Origin: Paraburkholderia fungorum
Lineage (GTDB): Bacteria > Pseudomonadota > Gammaproteobacteria > Burkholderiales > Burkholderiaceae
Assembly: GCF_900099835.1 (NCBI RefSeq)
Contig: NZ_FNKP01000002.1
Coordinates: 1,426,001 to 1,490,000 of the forward strand
Direction of reading: 5' to 3'
DNA length: 64,000 nucleotides
The notes under the pieces were generated by a model that saw nothing but the letters and a program-made list of their open reading frames with translations, was not told the origin of the DNA and made no database searches. How positions within the stretch are numbered: position 1 is the first letter of the stretch; the number at the start of each line of letters is the position of its first letter. The translations under genes were made by a program, and so were the position numbers. Positions 54,927 to 63,813 of the stretch are shown in pieces.

Positions 54927-56981
54927 TCAGTCCTTCAGAAGCCGCCAGAGCGTCGTGCGGCCGATGCCCAGCGCCCGGCTTGCCGCGGCGCGATTGCCGC
55001 CCGCCAGTTCGAGGGCGTGGAGCGCCTCGTCGCGGGTCGGTGTGGCCGGGCGGCCGGTCTCGCCGCGTGCAATGGAATGTAAGCCGTTCGCCACCGGTTT
55101 GGAGCGATGCAGCACTTGCGTCATCCGTCCAAATTCGGGGAATACCGCTTGCCAATCCTGCGGCGTGCTGCCAGCGGCTATGTCACTGCCGTCGCTGCCG
55201 TCCAGATAAATCGCGGCGCGCGCCAGTAGATTTTCCAGTTCCCGCACGTTGCCAGGCCACGCGTAGTGCTCGAAAAGCGGTGCAAGAAACCTGAGCACCT
55301 GGCCAGGCGCCGCATCCGCAAGACCATATTGGAGCGTGTTCCGGCTTAACAAGTGGCGCGCCAGCGGCTCGATATCGTCGCGCCGTTCGCGCAGCGGCGG
55401 CAATTCTATCTGAAGCAGATTAAGACGAAAATACAAATCCGCGCGAAACGCCCCCTGCCCGACGAGCGCATGCAAGTCTCGATGAGTCGCGGCGATAACC
55501 CGCACGTCGACCGGCGTAGCGCGTCCCGAACCGAGCTTCATCACCTCGCGTTCCTGCAATACGCGCAGCAGCCGGCTCTGCAGCGCAGGCGGCATTTCGC
55601 CGATTTCATCGAGAAAAATCGTGCCGGTGTGGGCGATTTCGAACAGGCCCGGCTTGCCGCCCCGGCGCGCGCCGGTGAACGCGCCCTCCTCGTGGCCGAA
55701 CAGTTCGCTTTCGATCAGGCCCTCCGGCAACGCCGCGCAGTTGAACGCGACGAACGGATTGCCGCGCCGCCGGCTCGCGTTATGGATGCCCTGCGCGACC
55801 AGCTCCTTGCCGGTGCCGCTTTCGCCGGAGAGCAGCACGGTGGCATCGTGCGCCGCGCCCGCGCGCGCGAGGCGGCGCACCCGTTCGAGCGCCGCCGACG
55901 CGCCGATCAGATCGTCCAGCCGATGCCGCGCGACCAGATGCTTCGGCCGCTGGCTGGTGCGCAGCGTGCGGTCGATCCGTTGCGCGACCAGCGCGTCCTG
56001 CGCCGTCACCACCGAGCCGGAGCGGATACCCTGCTCGACGATCGGCATGCAGTTGACGATCAGCGAGCGCGCGCCGATCTGCTCGATGCGCTCCTCGATC
56101 GGCTGATCGCGGGCCAGTGTTTCGCGCAGCAGCGGTGCGACGGCGCGGGCCACCTGCGCGGGCATGTCCGGTTCGCGATCCGCGTTCGTCGTCGATGGAT
56201 TCAAACCCAGCAATTCGAGCATCGCCGGGTTGACGGCTTCGAGTTGCCCCGCCTCGTCGAACGCGGCGACGCCATCGCGCAGATGCGCGACGATCGTGTT
56301 CAGCCGCACCCGCTTCGACTCTTTCTGACGACTCACACGCGCCAGTTCGACCGAGCGCTCGAACGCCTCCTCGACCGCGCCGAGCGAGTACAGAAATACG
56401 CTCTCCAGCCCCGCCTGCTGCGCGACATCGCAAGCCATGCCCGGGCCGATGATGACGCTGCAACCGTCGGCGGCGAGCTGGTCGACCGCTACTCGCACTT
56501 CGTCGATGGAGCGGTAAGCGTGCTGTTTCAGCCCGATGTTCAGCCACGGCGTCAGATCGGCGAGTTCGTGTGAAATCGTTTCGTGCAGCACCAGGCCGAC
56601 CCGCGCGCCGGGCCACGTGGTGGTGGCGCGCGTGATCGCGCTCAGCACGTCGAAGCCGTTCACCTTGACCATCACGACCGGCACGCTCAGGTGTTCGCGC
56701 AGATACGCACCGTTCGATCCGGCGGCGAGCACGACGTCGACCGCGCCGGCATCCACGTAGGTCTGCAACGCGGCGACGGCCGCGCCGTAACCCTCGCGCA
56801 CTGAAAAGAACCGGGCGCGGCCGGCGTAGCGCGGCGCGACCGTCTCGCAAAGCGACTGCAGGCGGCTGATACTCACGAGAGCGACGCCCGGCCGGCCGGG
56901 ATCGAGATTCGCAACAGACGACGTGAAAGTGGACAACGCGGCGCTCCGGCTGAATTTGAAACGTTCCATGAAACGTTTCAT
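54927..56981 (-). CDS. PrpR-like sigma-54-dependent activator
   Basis: 684 residues if translation starts at the ATG at 56981; ATG at 56969 or a later start is possible, because the operator palindrome overlaps both. Residues of about 30-200 are a PrpR_N sensor ([20 protein letters not shown]). A PAS-like part ([20 protein letters not shown]) follows. The AAA+ domain at about 355-590 has [18 protein letters not shown], the loop that contacts sigma-54, and [11 protein letters not shown] Fis-type helix-turn-helix ends the protein ([20 protein letters not shown]). It probably activates the divergent lyase gene in response to an organic acid. Confidence 0.85.
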   Translation of the reverse strand: MKRFMERFKFSRSAALSTFTSSVANLDPGRPGVALVSISRLQSLCETVAPRYAGRARFFSVREGYGAAVAALQTYVDAGAVDVVLAAGSNGAYLREHLSVPVVMVKVNGFDVLSAITRATTTWPGARVGLVLHETISHELADLTPWLNIGLKQHAYRSIDEVRVAVDQLAADGCSVIIGPGMACDVAQQAGLESVFLYSLGAVEEAFERSVELARVSRQKESKRVRLNTIVAHLRDGVAAFDEAGQLEAVNPAMLELLGLNPSTTNADREPDMPAQVARAVAPLLRETLARDQPIEERIEQIGARSLIVNCMPIVEQGIRSGSVVTAQDALVAQRIDRTLRTSQRPKHLVARHRLDDLIGASAALERVRRLARAGAAHDATVLLSGESGTGKELVAQGIHNASRRRGNPFVAFNCAALPEGLIESELFGHEEGAFTGARRGGKPGLFEIAHTGTIFLDEIGEMPPALQSRLLRVLQEREVMKLGSGRATPVDVRVIAATHRDLHALVGQGAFRADLYFRLNLLQIELPPLRERRDDIEPLARHLLSRNTLQYGLADAAPGQVLRFLAPLFEHYAWPGNVRELENLLARAAIYLDGSDGSDIAAGSTPQDWQAVFPEFGRMTQVLHRSKPVANGLHSIARGETGRPATPTRDEALHALELAGGNRAAASRALGIGRTTLWRLLKD

Positions 56982-56986
56982 GGAAC
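56957..56986. promoter_or_regulatory. Tandem palindromic operator between the PrpR-like gene and the lyase
   Basis: TGAAACGTTCCA (56957-56968) is followed directly by TGAAACGTTTCA (56969-56980), a perfect palindrome. A 24-base perfect palindrome spans 56963-56986. Its centre is about 127 bases before the predicted lyase transcription start, the right distance for a sigma-54 activator. It also covers the predicted start codon of the regulator, so bound protein could repress its own gene. Confidence 0.75.
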
Positions 56987-57075
56987 AGCAGGCTTATTTT
57001 GCCACGAACGCATTGGGCCACCCTTCACGCGCCAAGCTACTGATTTGCCGGATAAAGCATCGAACTGCCGCCCAA

Positions 57076-57091
57076 TGGCACGCTTCCTGCA
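57076..57091 (+). promoter_or_regulatory. Sigma-54 (-24/-12) promoter of the lyase gene
   Basis: TGGCACGCTTCCTGCA matches the TGGCACG-N4-TTGCA consensus except for one base. The GG and GC dinucleotides have the required spacing. Transcription would start near 57102, giving a leader of about 35 bases before the ATG at 57137. TCTGGAG precedes that ATG. Confidence 0.85.
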
Positions 57092-57136
57092 AAATATCTG
57101 CCACTGTCTGGCAATCACTCTTCTGGAGACACTCAC

Positions 57137-58018
57137 ATGACCACCACTGCCGCCCGCCGCGCCGCGTTCCGCGCCAAAGTCAACGAACGCCAGGGCCTGC
57201 TCGTGCCCGGCGCGTTCAATGCAATGAGCGCGCGCGTGATCGAGGACGCCGGTTTCGAAGCGCTTTACATCACCGGCGCGGGCGTCACCAATATGTCGCT
57301 CGGCCTGCCAGATCTGGGCTTCATCGGACTCGCGGAGGTCGCCGAACACACGGCGCGGATTCGCGATGCGGTCGCGCTGCCGCTGATCGTCGACGCCGAC
57401 ACGGGCTTCGGCAACGCGCTGAACGTGCGGCAGACCGTGCGCGTGCTGGAGCGCAGCGGCGCGGACGTGATCCAGTTCGAAGACCAGGTCATGCCGAAAA
57501 AATGCGGCCACTTTTCGGGCAAGGAAGTGGTCAGCGCGAGCGAGATGGTCGGCAAGATCCGCGCGGCCGTCGATGCCCGCGAAGACGGCAATCTGCAGAT
57601 CATGGCGCGCACCGATTCGGCGGCCGTGCACGGCATCGAAGACGCGATCGAGCGCGGTCACCGGTTTATCGAGGCAGGCGCGGACATTCTGTTTATCGAA
57701 GCCACCGAATCGCTGGCCGACATCGAACGTCTGCCGTCGCTGTTCGACAAGCCGCAGTTGATCAACATCGTGATCGGCGGCAAGACGCCGGTGCAATCGC
57801 GCGAGGCGCTCGCGAAACTCGGTTACGGGATCGTGTTGTACGCAAACGCGGCGCTGCAGGGCGCGGTACTCGGAATGCAGCGCGCGCTCGGTTCGCTCAA
57901 AGGCAACGGACGGCTCGACGAAGACGCGACGCTGGTCGCGCCGTTCAGCGAACGTCAGCGACTGGTGAACAAGCCGCTGTATGACAAGCTGGATCGCGAG
58001 TACGCGGCGAAGGACTGA
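57137..58018 (+). CDS. Isocitrate lyase/PEP mutase-family enzyme (methylisocitrate- or dimethylmalate-lyase-like)
   Basis: 293 residues. Metal-binding DADTG (86-90), the ED pair at 115-116 and the active-site loop KKCGH (121-125, Cys123) place it with C-C bond lyases of the superfamily rather than the mutases. Its N-terminus (QGLLVPGAFNAMSARVIEDAG) and tail differ from ordinary PrpB, and prpC, acnD and prpD are absent. It may cleave a substituted malate or methylisocitrate into pyruvate plus an organic acid. It is under a sigma-54 promoter with the PrpR-like gene next door. Calling it prpB would be unsafe. Confidence 0.82.
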   Translation: MTTTAARRAAFRAKVNERQGLLVPGAFNAMSARVIEDAGFEALYITGAGVTNMSLGLPDLGFIGLAEVAEHTARIRDAVALPLIVDADTGFGNALNVRQTVRVLERSGADVIQFEDQVMPKKCGHFSGKEVVSASEMVGKIRAAVDAREDGNLQIMARTDSAAVHGIEDAIERGHRFIEAGADILFIEATESLADIERLPSLFDKPQLINIVIGGKTPVQSREALAKLGYGIVLYANAALQGAVLGMQRALGSLKGNGRLDEDATLVAPFSERQRLVNKPLYDKLDREYAAKD

Positions 58019-58568
58019 GTTGTAAGCAAGGGAAAGGCGGCGGGTTCGGTTGTCGGCGGCGTGGTGTGACGCTGGCCGTCGCGGCTCGCCGCTTTACCGT
58101 TTTTTTCTCGGCGACTTCGCCGCGCATGACGTGCTCACGCACTCGCTCACCCGCTCGGCGACTCAGCAAAGCGCCCAGGCGCAAGCAGCACCTCGTATCA
58201 CAGACAGCGGGAAGCCCACCCCACACGCGACTCGTCGCCGTCAGTTCCGAACACCATCAGCCCGCTTCGAACACGGGCGGCATGCGCCATGCATGCCCTC
58301 CCGCACGGTATGGCGCGATTTATTGCGTTACGATTCAGTCCTGACGATGCACTGTCACGCGATCACCGCCTCGCGTGCGCCTCAATCTCCGTTTAAATCC
58401 AAGCCAGTTAGCACGCTGCAATCCCGTCGCACGTCCGCCTGCACGGACGCCGGAAATACGTTATCGAAAGGTAGTCGCAAGAATCATGATGTTCACTTCA
58501 CCGCGCGCAATCCGTCGCCACGCCCGCCACTTCGCCGCCCCCGTCCTCGTTGCACCGAGGGCCGCGCA
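58019..58568. other. 550-bp gap before the second MFS gene
   Basis: No recognisable protein or RNA gene. A 28-codon open frame at 58485-58572 starts with ATGATG, and its stop overlaps the MFS start codon (ATGA). It might be a leader peptide, but its composition is no better than neighbouring shadows. No clear terminator is seen for the lyase gene. Confidence 0.35.
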
Positions 58569-60008
58569 ATGACCGGCGGCAACACACGCAATTCGCATGT
58601 CGGCTGGCTGCCGTATATCGTCGCGGCCACTTTCTTCATGGAATATCTCGACACCACGGTGATTGCCACCGCGCTGCCGCAGATGGCGCACTCGTTCGGC
58701 GTCGGCCCCAACAGTCTCAGTCTCGGCATGACCGCCTACATGCTGGCGCTGGCGATCTTCATCCCGGCCAGCGGCTGGGTCGCCGACCGCTGCGGCTCGC
58801 GCACGGTGTTCTTCAGCGCGATCGGCGTGTTCACGGTGGCGTCGGTGCTGTGCGGACTGTCGCAGAACGTGTTCGAGTTCACCGCCGCGCGACTGCTGCA
58901 AGGCATCGGCGGCGCGATGATGGTGCCGGTGGGCCGGCTGATCGTGGTCCGCAGCACCGAGAAGAGCAAGATGATGCAGGCGATCTCGACCATCACATGG
59001 CCCGCAATTGCGGCGCCGGTGGTCGGGCCGCCGGTGGGCGGCTTCATCACCACTTACGCGTCGTGGCGCTGGATCTTCCTGCTGAACGTGCCGTTCGGCC
59101 TCGCCGCGATGGCGATCGCGCTTGCGCTGGTGCCGAACCTGCGCGGCACCGACCGCAAACCGCTCGACGTGGTCGGCCTGCTGCTCAGCGGCACCACGCT
59201 GACGGCGATTCTCTACGGCGCCGAACTCGCGAGCCAGCCGGGCACCAATCCGTGGATTGCGGGAGCCGTGATCGTCGGCGGATTGCTGATGGGCGTGGTC
59301 ACGTTCCAGCACGCGAAGCATCATCCGTATCCGCTGATCGATGTGTCGACGCTGAAGATTCCGACCTTCTCCGTCACCGTCGTGACCGGGTCGTTCACGC
59401 GCATCGGCATCGGCGCGGTGCCTTATCTGATGCCGCTGCTGTTCCAGGTGGGCTTCGGATTGTCCGCGTTCCGCTCGGGCCTGCTGCTGCTCGCGAGCGC
59501 GCTCGGCAACCTCGGCATGAAGGCGTTGACCACGCGCATTTTGCGACGCTATGGTTTCCGCATGGTGTCGATCATCGACGTCACCGTGGCCGGGATTTTC
59601 ATCATCGCGTGCGGGCTGCTGACGCCGGACGTGCCGCTCGCGTTCGTGCTGATCGTGGTGTTCGTGTACGGCGTGGCGCGCTCGATGCAATTCTCGACGC
59701 TCGCCACACTCGCCTACGCCGACGTCGCGCAGCCGCAGATGAGCGCGGCCAGCACGTTGTGGAGCGCCGCCGCGCAGATGACGATCGGTCTGGGCATCGC
59801 CTTCGGCGCGGTGTCGTTGCGCGCAGCCGCATTCTTCAACGGCGAAACGACGGGTCGCGTCTTTACGCTCGACGACTTCCGCCTCGCGTTTCTGTTTGCC
59901 GGTGTGCTGACGCTGGTGTCGGTGTTCGGCTACATGGGCCTTGCGCGCGATGCCGGGCAGAGCATCGGCGGCGGCTCGCGCGGCAGCGAAGGTCCGGCGA
60001 AAGGCTGA
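58569..60008 (+). CDS. MFS efflux transporter, DHA2 type
   Basis: 479 residues from ATG at 58569, with GAGGG eight to ten bases upstream. Fourteen helices are expected. FMEYLDTTVIATALPQMAHS is motif D1, VADRCGSRTVF motif A, and APVVGPPVGGFITTY motif C, as in EmrB/QacA transporters. The protein should export drugs or metabolites in exchange for protons. The C-terminus ends in a Gly/Ser-rich tail. The GNAT gene follows 35 bases later, possibly on the same transcript. Only the family is clear, not the substrate. Confidence 0.88.
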   Translation: MTGGNTRNSHVGWLPYIVAATFFMEYLDTTVIATALPQMAHSFGVGPNSLSLGMTAYMLALAIFIPASGWVADRCGSRTVFFSAIGVFTVASVLCGLSQNVFEFTAARLLQGIGGAMMVPVGRLIVVRSTEKSKMMQAISTITWPAIAAPVVGPPVGGFITTYASWRWIFLLNVPFGLAAMAIALALVPNLRGTDRKPLDVVGLLLSGTTLTAILYGAELASQPGTNPWIAGAVIVGGLLMGVVTFQHAKHHPYPLIDVSTLKIPTFSVTVVTGSFTRIGIGAVPYLMPLLFQVGFGLSAFRSGLLLLASALGNLGMKALTTRILRRYGFRMVSIIDVTVAGIFIIACGLLTPDVPLAFVLIVVFVYGVARSMQFSTLATLAYADVAQPQMSAASTLWSAAAQMTIGLGIAFGAVSLRAAAFFNGETTGRVFTLDDFRLAFLFAGVLTLVSVFGYMGLARDAGQSIGGGSRGSEGPAKG

Positions 60009-60043
60009 AGGTTTTTTTATCGACGCATCACACGGGGGACGGA

Positions 60044-60478
60044 ATGCAAACGCGTGAACTGACGATATCGGACGATAAGAGTGCGCTCGACATCGAGATG
60101 GTTTATACGTTTCTATCCCAGCAAACGGCCTGGGCCAAGGGGATGCCGCGCGATACGTTCGAGCGGGCCGTCGCCGGCTCGCTATGTTTCGGCGGATATC
60201 TCGACGGCACGCAGATCGCGTTCGCGCGCGTCATCACCGACTCGGCGACTTTCGCGTACCTGTGCGACGTTTTCGTGCTGCCGGAGTATCGCGGACAAGG
60301 TCATGCATCCGCGCTGCTGAAGCACGTATTTGCCAGCCCCATGCTGAAGGGGCTGCGACGAATCGTGCTGGTCACGAGCGACGCGCATCACGTGTATGAA
60401 CCGCATGGCTTCACGCAACTGGCGAACCCGGAGCGTTATATGGAGTTGCACAAGCCGGACGTTTATCAGGCGGCTTGA
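60044..60478 (+). CDS. GNAT-family N-acetyltransferase
   Basis: 144 residues from ATG at 60044 with GGGGGA upstream. The acetyl-CoA loop is VLPEYRGQGHASALLKHVF, after the beta-strand AYLCDVFVLP. The C-terminal HHVYEPHGFTQLANPERYME is typical of this common YjdJ/ElaA-like subgroup. The acceptor could be a small amine or a protein; the sequence does not tell. It follows the MFS gene on the same strand. Confidence 0.88.
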   Translation: MQTRELTISDDKSALDIEMVYTFLSQQTAWAKGMPRDTFERAVAGSLCFGGYLDGTQIAFARVITDSATFAYLCDVFVLPEYRGQGHASALLKHVFASPMLKGLRRIVLVTSDAHHVYEPHGFTQLANPERYMELHKPDVYQAA

Positions 60479-60847
60479 GCGGCGGCAGCGGCTTCCAGAC
60501 TGGGTGGAAAGACTGGACGAAAGACCCGCGATAACCGCACTCGGTCTGCGAACTGCGGCTACCTTGTGCGGCCTACACACGCATCCCACGCATCCCACGC
60601 ATCCCGCCGCTTGTCTCTCGCGCCAGCAGCGCACAAACCTGGCCAATACCCCCGATGCAAGCGCCCTAATGGACGCATCCCCCGCGCATCCCCACTGCGC
60701 ACCAATCATGACGATCCCCCCGCTGTCATCGGACTGCAACTTTCGGCAGGTAACTTGCTGCGACAAACAGAAACCGTTCCCAGCCCATGCCCCAGTCTAT
60801 CGAGCGTGACAGCCGCCACCGCCGTGCAGTTCTGAGCGGCGGCCACC
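60479..60847. other. 369-bp gap with a short tandem repeat
   Basis: Between the GNAT and CDF genes. Three perfect copies of the nine-base unit ACGCATCCC lie at 60579-60605. I found no gene, promoter consensus or RNA structure that I could defend. The promoter of the CDF gene must be here or further left. Confidence 0.5.
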
Positions 60848-61522
60848 TTGTTTAAGGCCGCCTCCGCCAGCGCGCTGCTCAACGCGTTTCTCTCGTCGAT
60901 GCAAATCGCGCTCGGCCTCACCGCGAATTCGGACGGACTGTTCGCCGACGGCATCCACACCCTGAGCGACCTCGCCGCCGACGCCGTCGTGCTGATCGTG
61001 CTGTACCTCAGCGCAAGACACGTAAGCGCGAAAGCGCGCAACGGACGCAACCCCCACCATGCACACAACGCCGACAACAGCGTCGAGCAATCGCTCGCGT
61101 CGCTGTTCATCGCGGCGGTACTGATCGTCACGGCAATGGAAATGCTGTGGAGCAGCGCATCGCAGACATCGACGTTGACCGGCAGCACCGCCATGCATAT
61201 CGGTGCGCTCGCGGTCAGCAGCTTCGTCATGGTGACCAAGGAAACGCTGTTTCGCTACCTGCGCGCGGAAAGCCGCCGCACCGGTTCGTCGCTGTTGATG
61301 GCAAGCGCGATGCACGCACGCGTCGACGCGGTGTCGGCGCTCGTTGCGACGTTGGGTCTCGCCGGCAGCCTCGCCGGTTTGCCGATGCTGGATCAGATCG
61401 CGGGCGCGGCAATCGGCCTGATGATCATGCGGATGGGATACGCCACAGGCCGCAGCGCATTGAAGCAGTTGTTCGCGGGTTCGTCGACTGGCAATGCCGC
61501 CGCCGGTCAGACAGCCGATTAA
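60848..61522 (+). CDS. Short cation diffusion facilitator (CDF) transporter
   Basis: 224 residues from a TTG at 60848, since an in-frame stop lies just before it. The family motifs are present: ADGIHTLSDLAADAVVL in helix 2 and HARVDAVSALVAT in helix 5, with the His/Asp metal ligands in the latter. A His/Asn-rich loop between helices could bind metal. The cytoplasmic C-terminal domain normal for CDF proteins is missing; the protein stops soon after helix 6. CDF proteins export zinc, iron or other divalent metals in exchange for protons. Working or not, it is unusually small. Confidence 0.75.
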   Translation: MFKAASASALLNAFLSSMQIALGLTANSDGLFADGIHTLSDLAADAVVLIVLYLSARHVSAKARNGRNPHHAHNADNSVEQSLASLFIAAVLIVTAMEMLWSSASQTSTLTGSTAMHIGALAVSSFVMVTKETLFRYLRAESRRTGSSLLMASAMHARVDAVSALVATLGLAGSLAGLPMLDQIAGAAIGLMIMRMGYATGRSALKQLFAGSSTGNAAAGQTAD

Positions 61523-61618
61523 CGCGAACAGGCGGGTGGAAGAGACGCGATGTGCGCGTCGATGAAAGCATCGATTAGCGAACGAAAACGCGCATGAACA
61601 GGCGCATGAGCAGGCGCA

Positions 61619-62503
61619 TCAATAAGCACGCTCACGCATCCACTTCGTCATGATCCACTTGTCGCCGTCGAGCACCGGCGCGCCGCCATGCAGGGTCAGC
61701 GGATCAAGTTGACGCTGGCCGTTCAGATAGCGGAAGTACACCGCCCCGCCCTTGTTCGCCGCCACCGACATGCCCGCTTCAGGAAAAATCGTTTCGCCGC
61801 CGTCAGGAACGTCGTTCAGATAGATCACGAGCGTTGCCACGCGCTGGCCGCCCTGCGCGGTATGCACGGCGCTGCCGGGTTGGTCGGGCGGAAAATAATC
61901 GAAATGCGGGCGATACTCGCCGGTCGTGCCGTAGTGCAGGATCTGCAAACCTTCGCCATTTTCGACCGGCCAGTTCATCAGCGCCGCGATACGCCTGTCG
62001 AGTTTCTCGATGAACTCGTCTTCGCCACGCTGATACCAGATGCCTTCGCTGGTCCGGTTGCGGATCACATCCTCCTTGCCGGTGGCGGGATTGACCGTGG
62101 TAGACCGTTTCAGCCGATGCCGAGAGCGCTCGATCATCTCGTCGCACTCTTGCGCCGACAGCACGTCGGCGAACACGATCACCTGCGGGCGCTCGCAACG
62201 CATCAGCACGCGGACATCGCGATCATGCGCGCGGATCACGTTGCCGCGCGCGACCGGCGGATCGTCGTATTGATAGGTTTGAGGAACCGCCTCGGCGAGC
62301 ACCGCTTCGGTTGCGTTCATCGCCGAAACAGAAGCCGACACCGCATCCGCCGGATCACGGCCAAACGCGTTATGTACTGCGACGCTCGCGGCATTGGCGG
62401 AGAAACCCGCGCCGACCATCGATTCGATCATCGACTCGGGACTGCAACCGCGCGTCACGTTGCTGCTCAGCCACTCTTCCCACGCGGCATCGACTACTGG
62501 CAT
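61619..62503 (-). CDS. 2-oxoglutarate/Fe(II) oxygenase, prolyl 4-hydroxylase-like
   Basis: 294 residues. The double-stranded beta-helix domain is C-terminal: GEYRPHFDYFPPDQPG contains the HxD iron pair, THE second cluster lies in TLHGGAPVLDGDKWIMTKWM with the distal His and the 2-oxoglutarate-binding Lys, and ATLVIYLNDVPDGGETIFP is the family core. The first 50 residues (RGCSPESMIESMVGAGFSAN) look like a small helical UBA-like unit. Such enzymes hydroxylate proline in proteins, often in translation factors or surface proteins; the target here is unknown. Confidence 0.88.
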   Translation of the reverse strand: MPVVDAAWEEWLSSNVTRGCSPESMIESMVGAGFSANAASVAVHNAFGRDPADAVSASVSAMNATEAVLAEAVPQTYQYDDPPVARGNVIRAHDRDVRVLMRCERPQVIVFADVLSAQECDEMIERSRHRLKRSTTVNPATGKEDVIRNRTSEGIWYQRGEDEFIEKLDRRIAALMNWPVENGEGLQILHYGTTGEYRPHFDYFPPDQPGSAVHTAQGGQRVATLVIYLNDVPDGGETIFPEAGMSVAANKGGAVYFRYLNGQRQLDPLTLHGGAPVLDGDKWIMTKWMRERAY

Positions 62504-62607
62504 GGCTTTCCTCGCTGGTCTGCCTGAAGAAATACGAAGCTAACCGGTTCAATCATAACAAGTGCAACACGGCGCTCCGTGCAACGGATCCGCCCCGCTC
62601 ACCCCGT

Positions 62608-63087
62608 TCAGTCTCGCGTTTCCCGATTGCGATACAGCGCGAGACCCCGGCGCGCCTGTGCTCGGATTGCGCGCTGCACGAGCGGCGACCAGCCGAGCAA
62701 CGTGCCCCGCAGGCCCATTGCCTGGCGCAGCCATTGGTAGAGGCTGAAGTTGTCGCGATGCTCGACGATCAGACCGTCGCGAAACACGAAACGGGCATCG
62801 ATCTCGTTGATCACCTGACGCCCGGTCTGGCTGAACAGATAGCTCGCCACCCAATGCGCGCGGCCGGTCTGGTCGTCGGCTTCGACGCCGCCGAACGTCA
62901 GCGAAAACGCCTGCGCGCGCGCCACCAGCAGGCGCCACATGTCGCGCGCCTCGTCGCCGCGAAGCTCGCCGAAAGCGGGATCGCTGAAGACGACGTCGTC
63001 GGCATAGCAGGCGATCATGGTCTCGGCATCGCGGCGCTGGAAGGCGGTGTAAAAACGTTCGATCAGGTCGGTGTTCGGATGGCTCAT
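62608..63087 (-). CDS. NTF2-like/SnoaL-family protein
   Basis: 159 residues from ATG at 63087. The fold is recognised from LIERFYTAFQRRDAETMIAC, then YADDVVFSDPAFGELRGDEA and FVFRDGLIVEHRDNFSLYQW. These small alpha+beta cone proteins act as isomerases, polyketide cyclases or ligand-binding proteins, and this subgroup has no proven activity. The C-terminal 40 residues are Arg-rich. It stands alone, upstream of the prolyl-hydroxylase-like gene on the same strand. Confidence 0.82.
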   Translation of the reverse strand: MSHPNTDLIERFYTAFQRRDAETMIACYADDVVFSDPAFGELRGDEARDMWRLLVARAQAFSLTFGGVEADDQTGRAHWVASYLFSQTGRQVINEIDARFVFRDGLIVEHRDNFSLYQWLRQAMGLRGTLLGWSPLVQRAIRAQARRGLALYRNRETRD

Positions 63088-63309
63088 TGTTGTCGTGTGG
63101 TGCGTTGCCAGGATGCCGCAAGACGCGGCTGGAAAAAGCGTTCGCCCGCATTTTACGGCGAGCTTGCAGCACACGATATCGGAAAACGGCGCAAACCGGG
63201 CACGTCTCGGTGATGTCGCTCACTATCTGCTCGACTCCGCCTACGTGAGCCCGCCGATGCCGGTCGACGACGGTATCCAGGCCGCCACCGTGCCGCGACC
63301 GGTTCGTTA

Positions 63310-63636
63310 TCGCGATGCATCAGGCTCGCGCAGTTGCGGGACCCATGTTTCGTGCCGCCGGAACAGAAAGCGGGCACTTTCGAACTCGCGCGACGCGGGC
63401 GCTGCTCCACCCGGCTCGGCCCGCCCCCCCCCAGCACGCTCGCGGCGGTGCTCGCGTGCTTGTCGCCCGGCGGGTACGTGGCGGTCGGTCCGCATACGCT
63501 CGCCGGCCGCATCGCGTTGCCGGGGGCCGGCACGCCGATCCCGTCGGAAATCACGATTGCGTTCCGAAAATACGAACGGGCACCGGCCGTCAAAGCGTTT
63601 CTCGACTTCGCCCGACGCCCCGAAACCGCTACCTGA
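63310..63636 (+). pseudogene. Remnant of a LysR substrate-binding domain
   Basis: In one frame the sequence reads CIRLAQLRDPCFVPPEQKAG and ends APAVKAFLDFARRPETAT, which matches the second half of a LysR effector domain. The helix-turn-helix half is absent. Before 63310 the frame loses LysR character. A run of ten Cs near 63418-63427 lies inside. No start codon or ribosome binding site of quality is seen. I take it as a decayed gene on the plus strand. Confidence 0.6.
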
Positions 63637-63813
63637 AACCCTTCCCACACCGCGCTTACTCCTTCCCGGTTCAACACACCGCTCGCCTTTCGTTATATCC
63701 TGTCGAATATCACGGTAGGCTTCGTAGAGCCCGGAAAGCCCGTATTTATTGGCTTTTCGGCCCGCGCGCATCCCGTGCGGCGAAGCAAAACAGACCAGCA
63801 GGAGCCAGCAGCA

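Noticed and set aside
57137..58018. Naming the lyase prpB
   Set aside because: KKCGH is shared by several lyases of the superfamily; N- and C-termini differ from PrpB, and prpC/prpD/acnD are absent.
60579..60605. CRISPR-like repeat
   Set aside because: Three adjacent nine-base copies without spacers are a simple tandem repeat.
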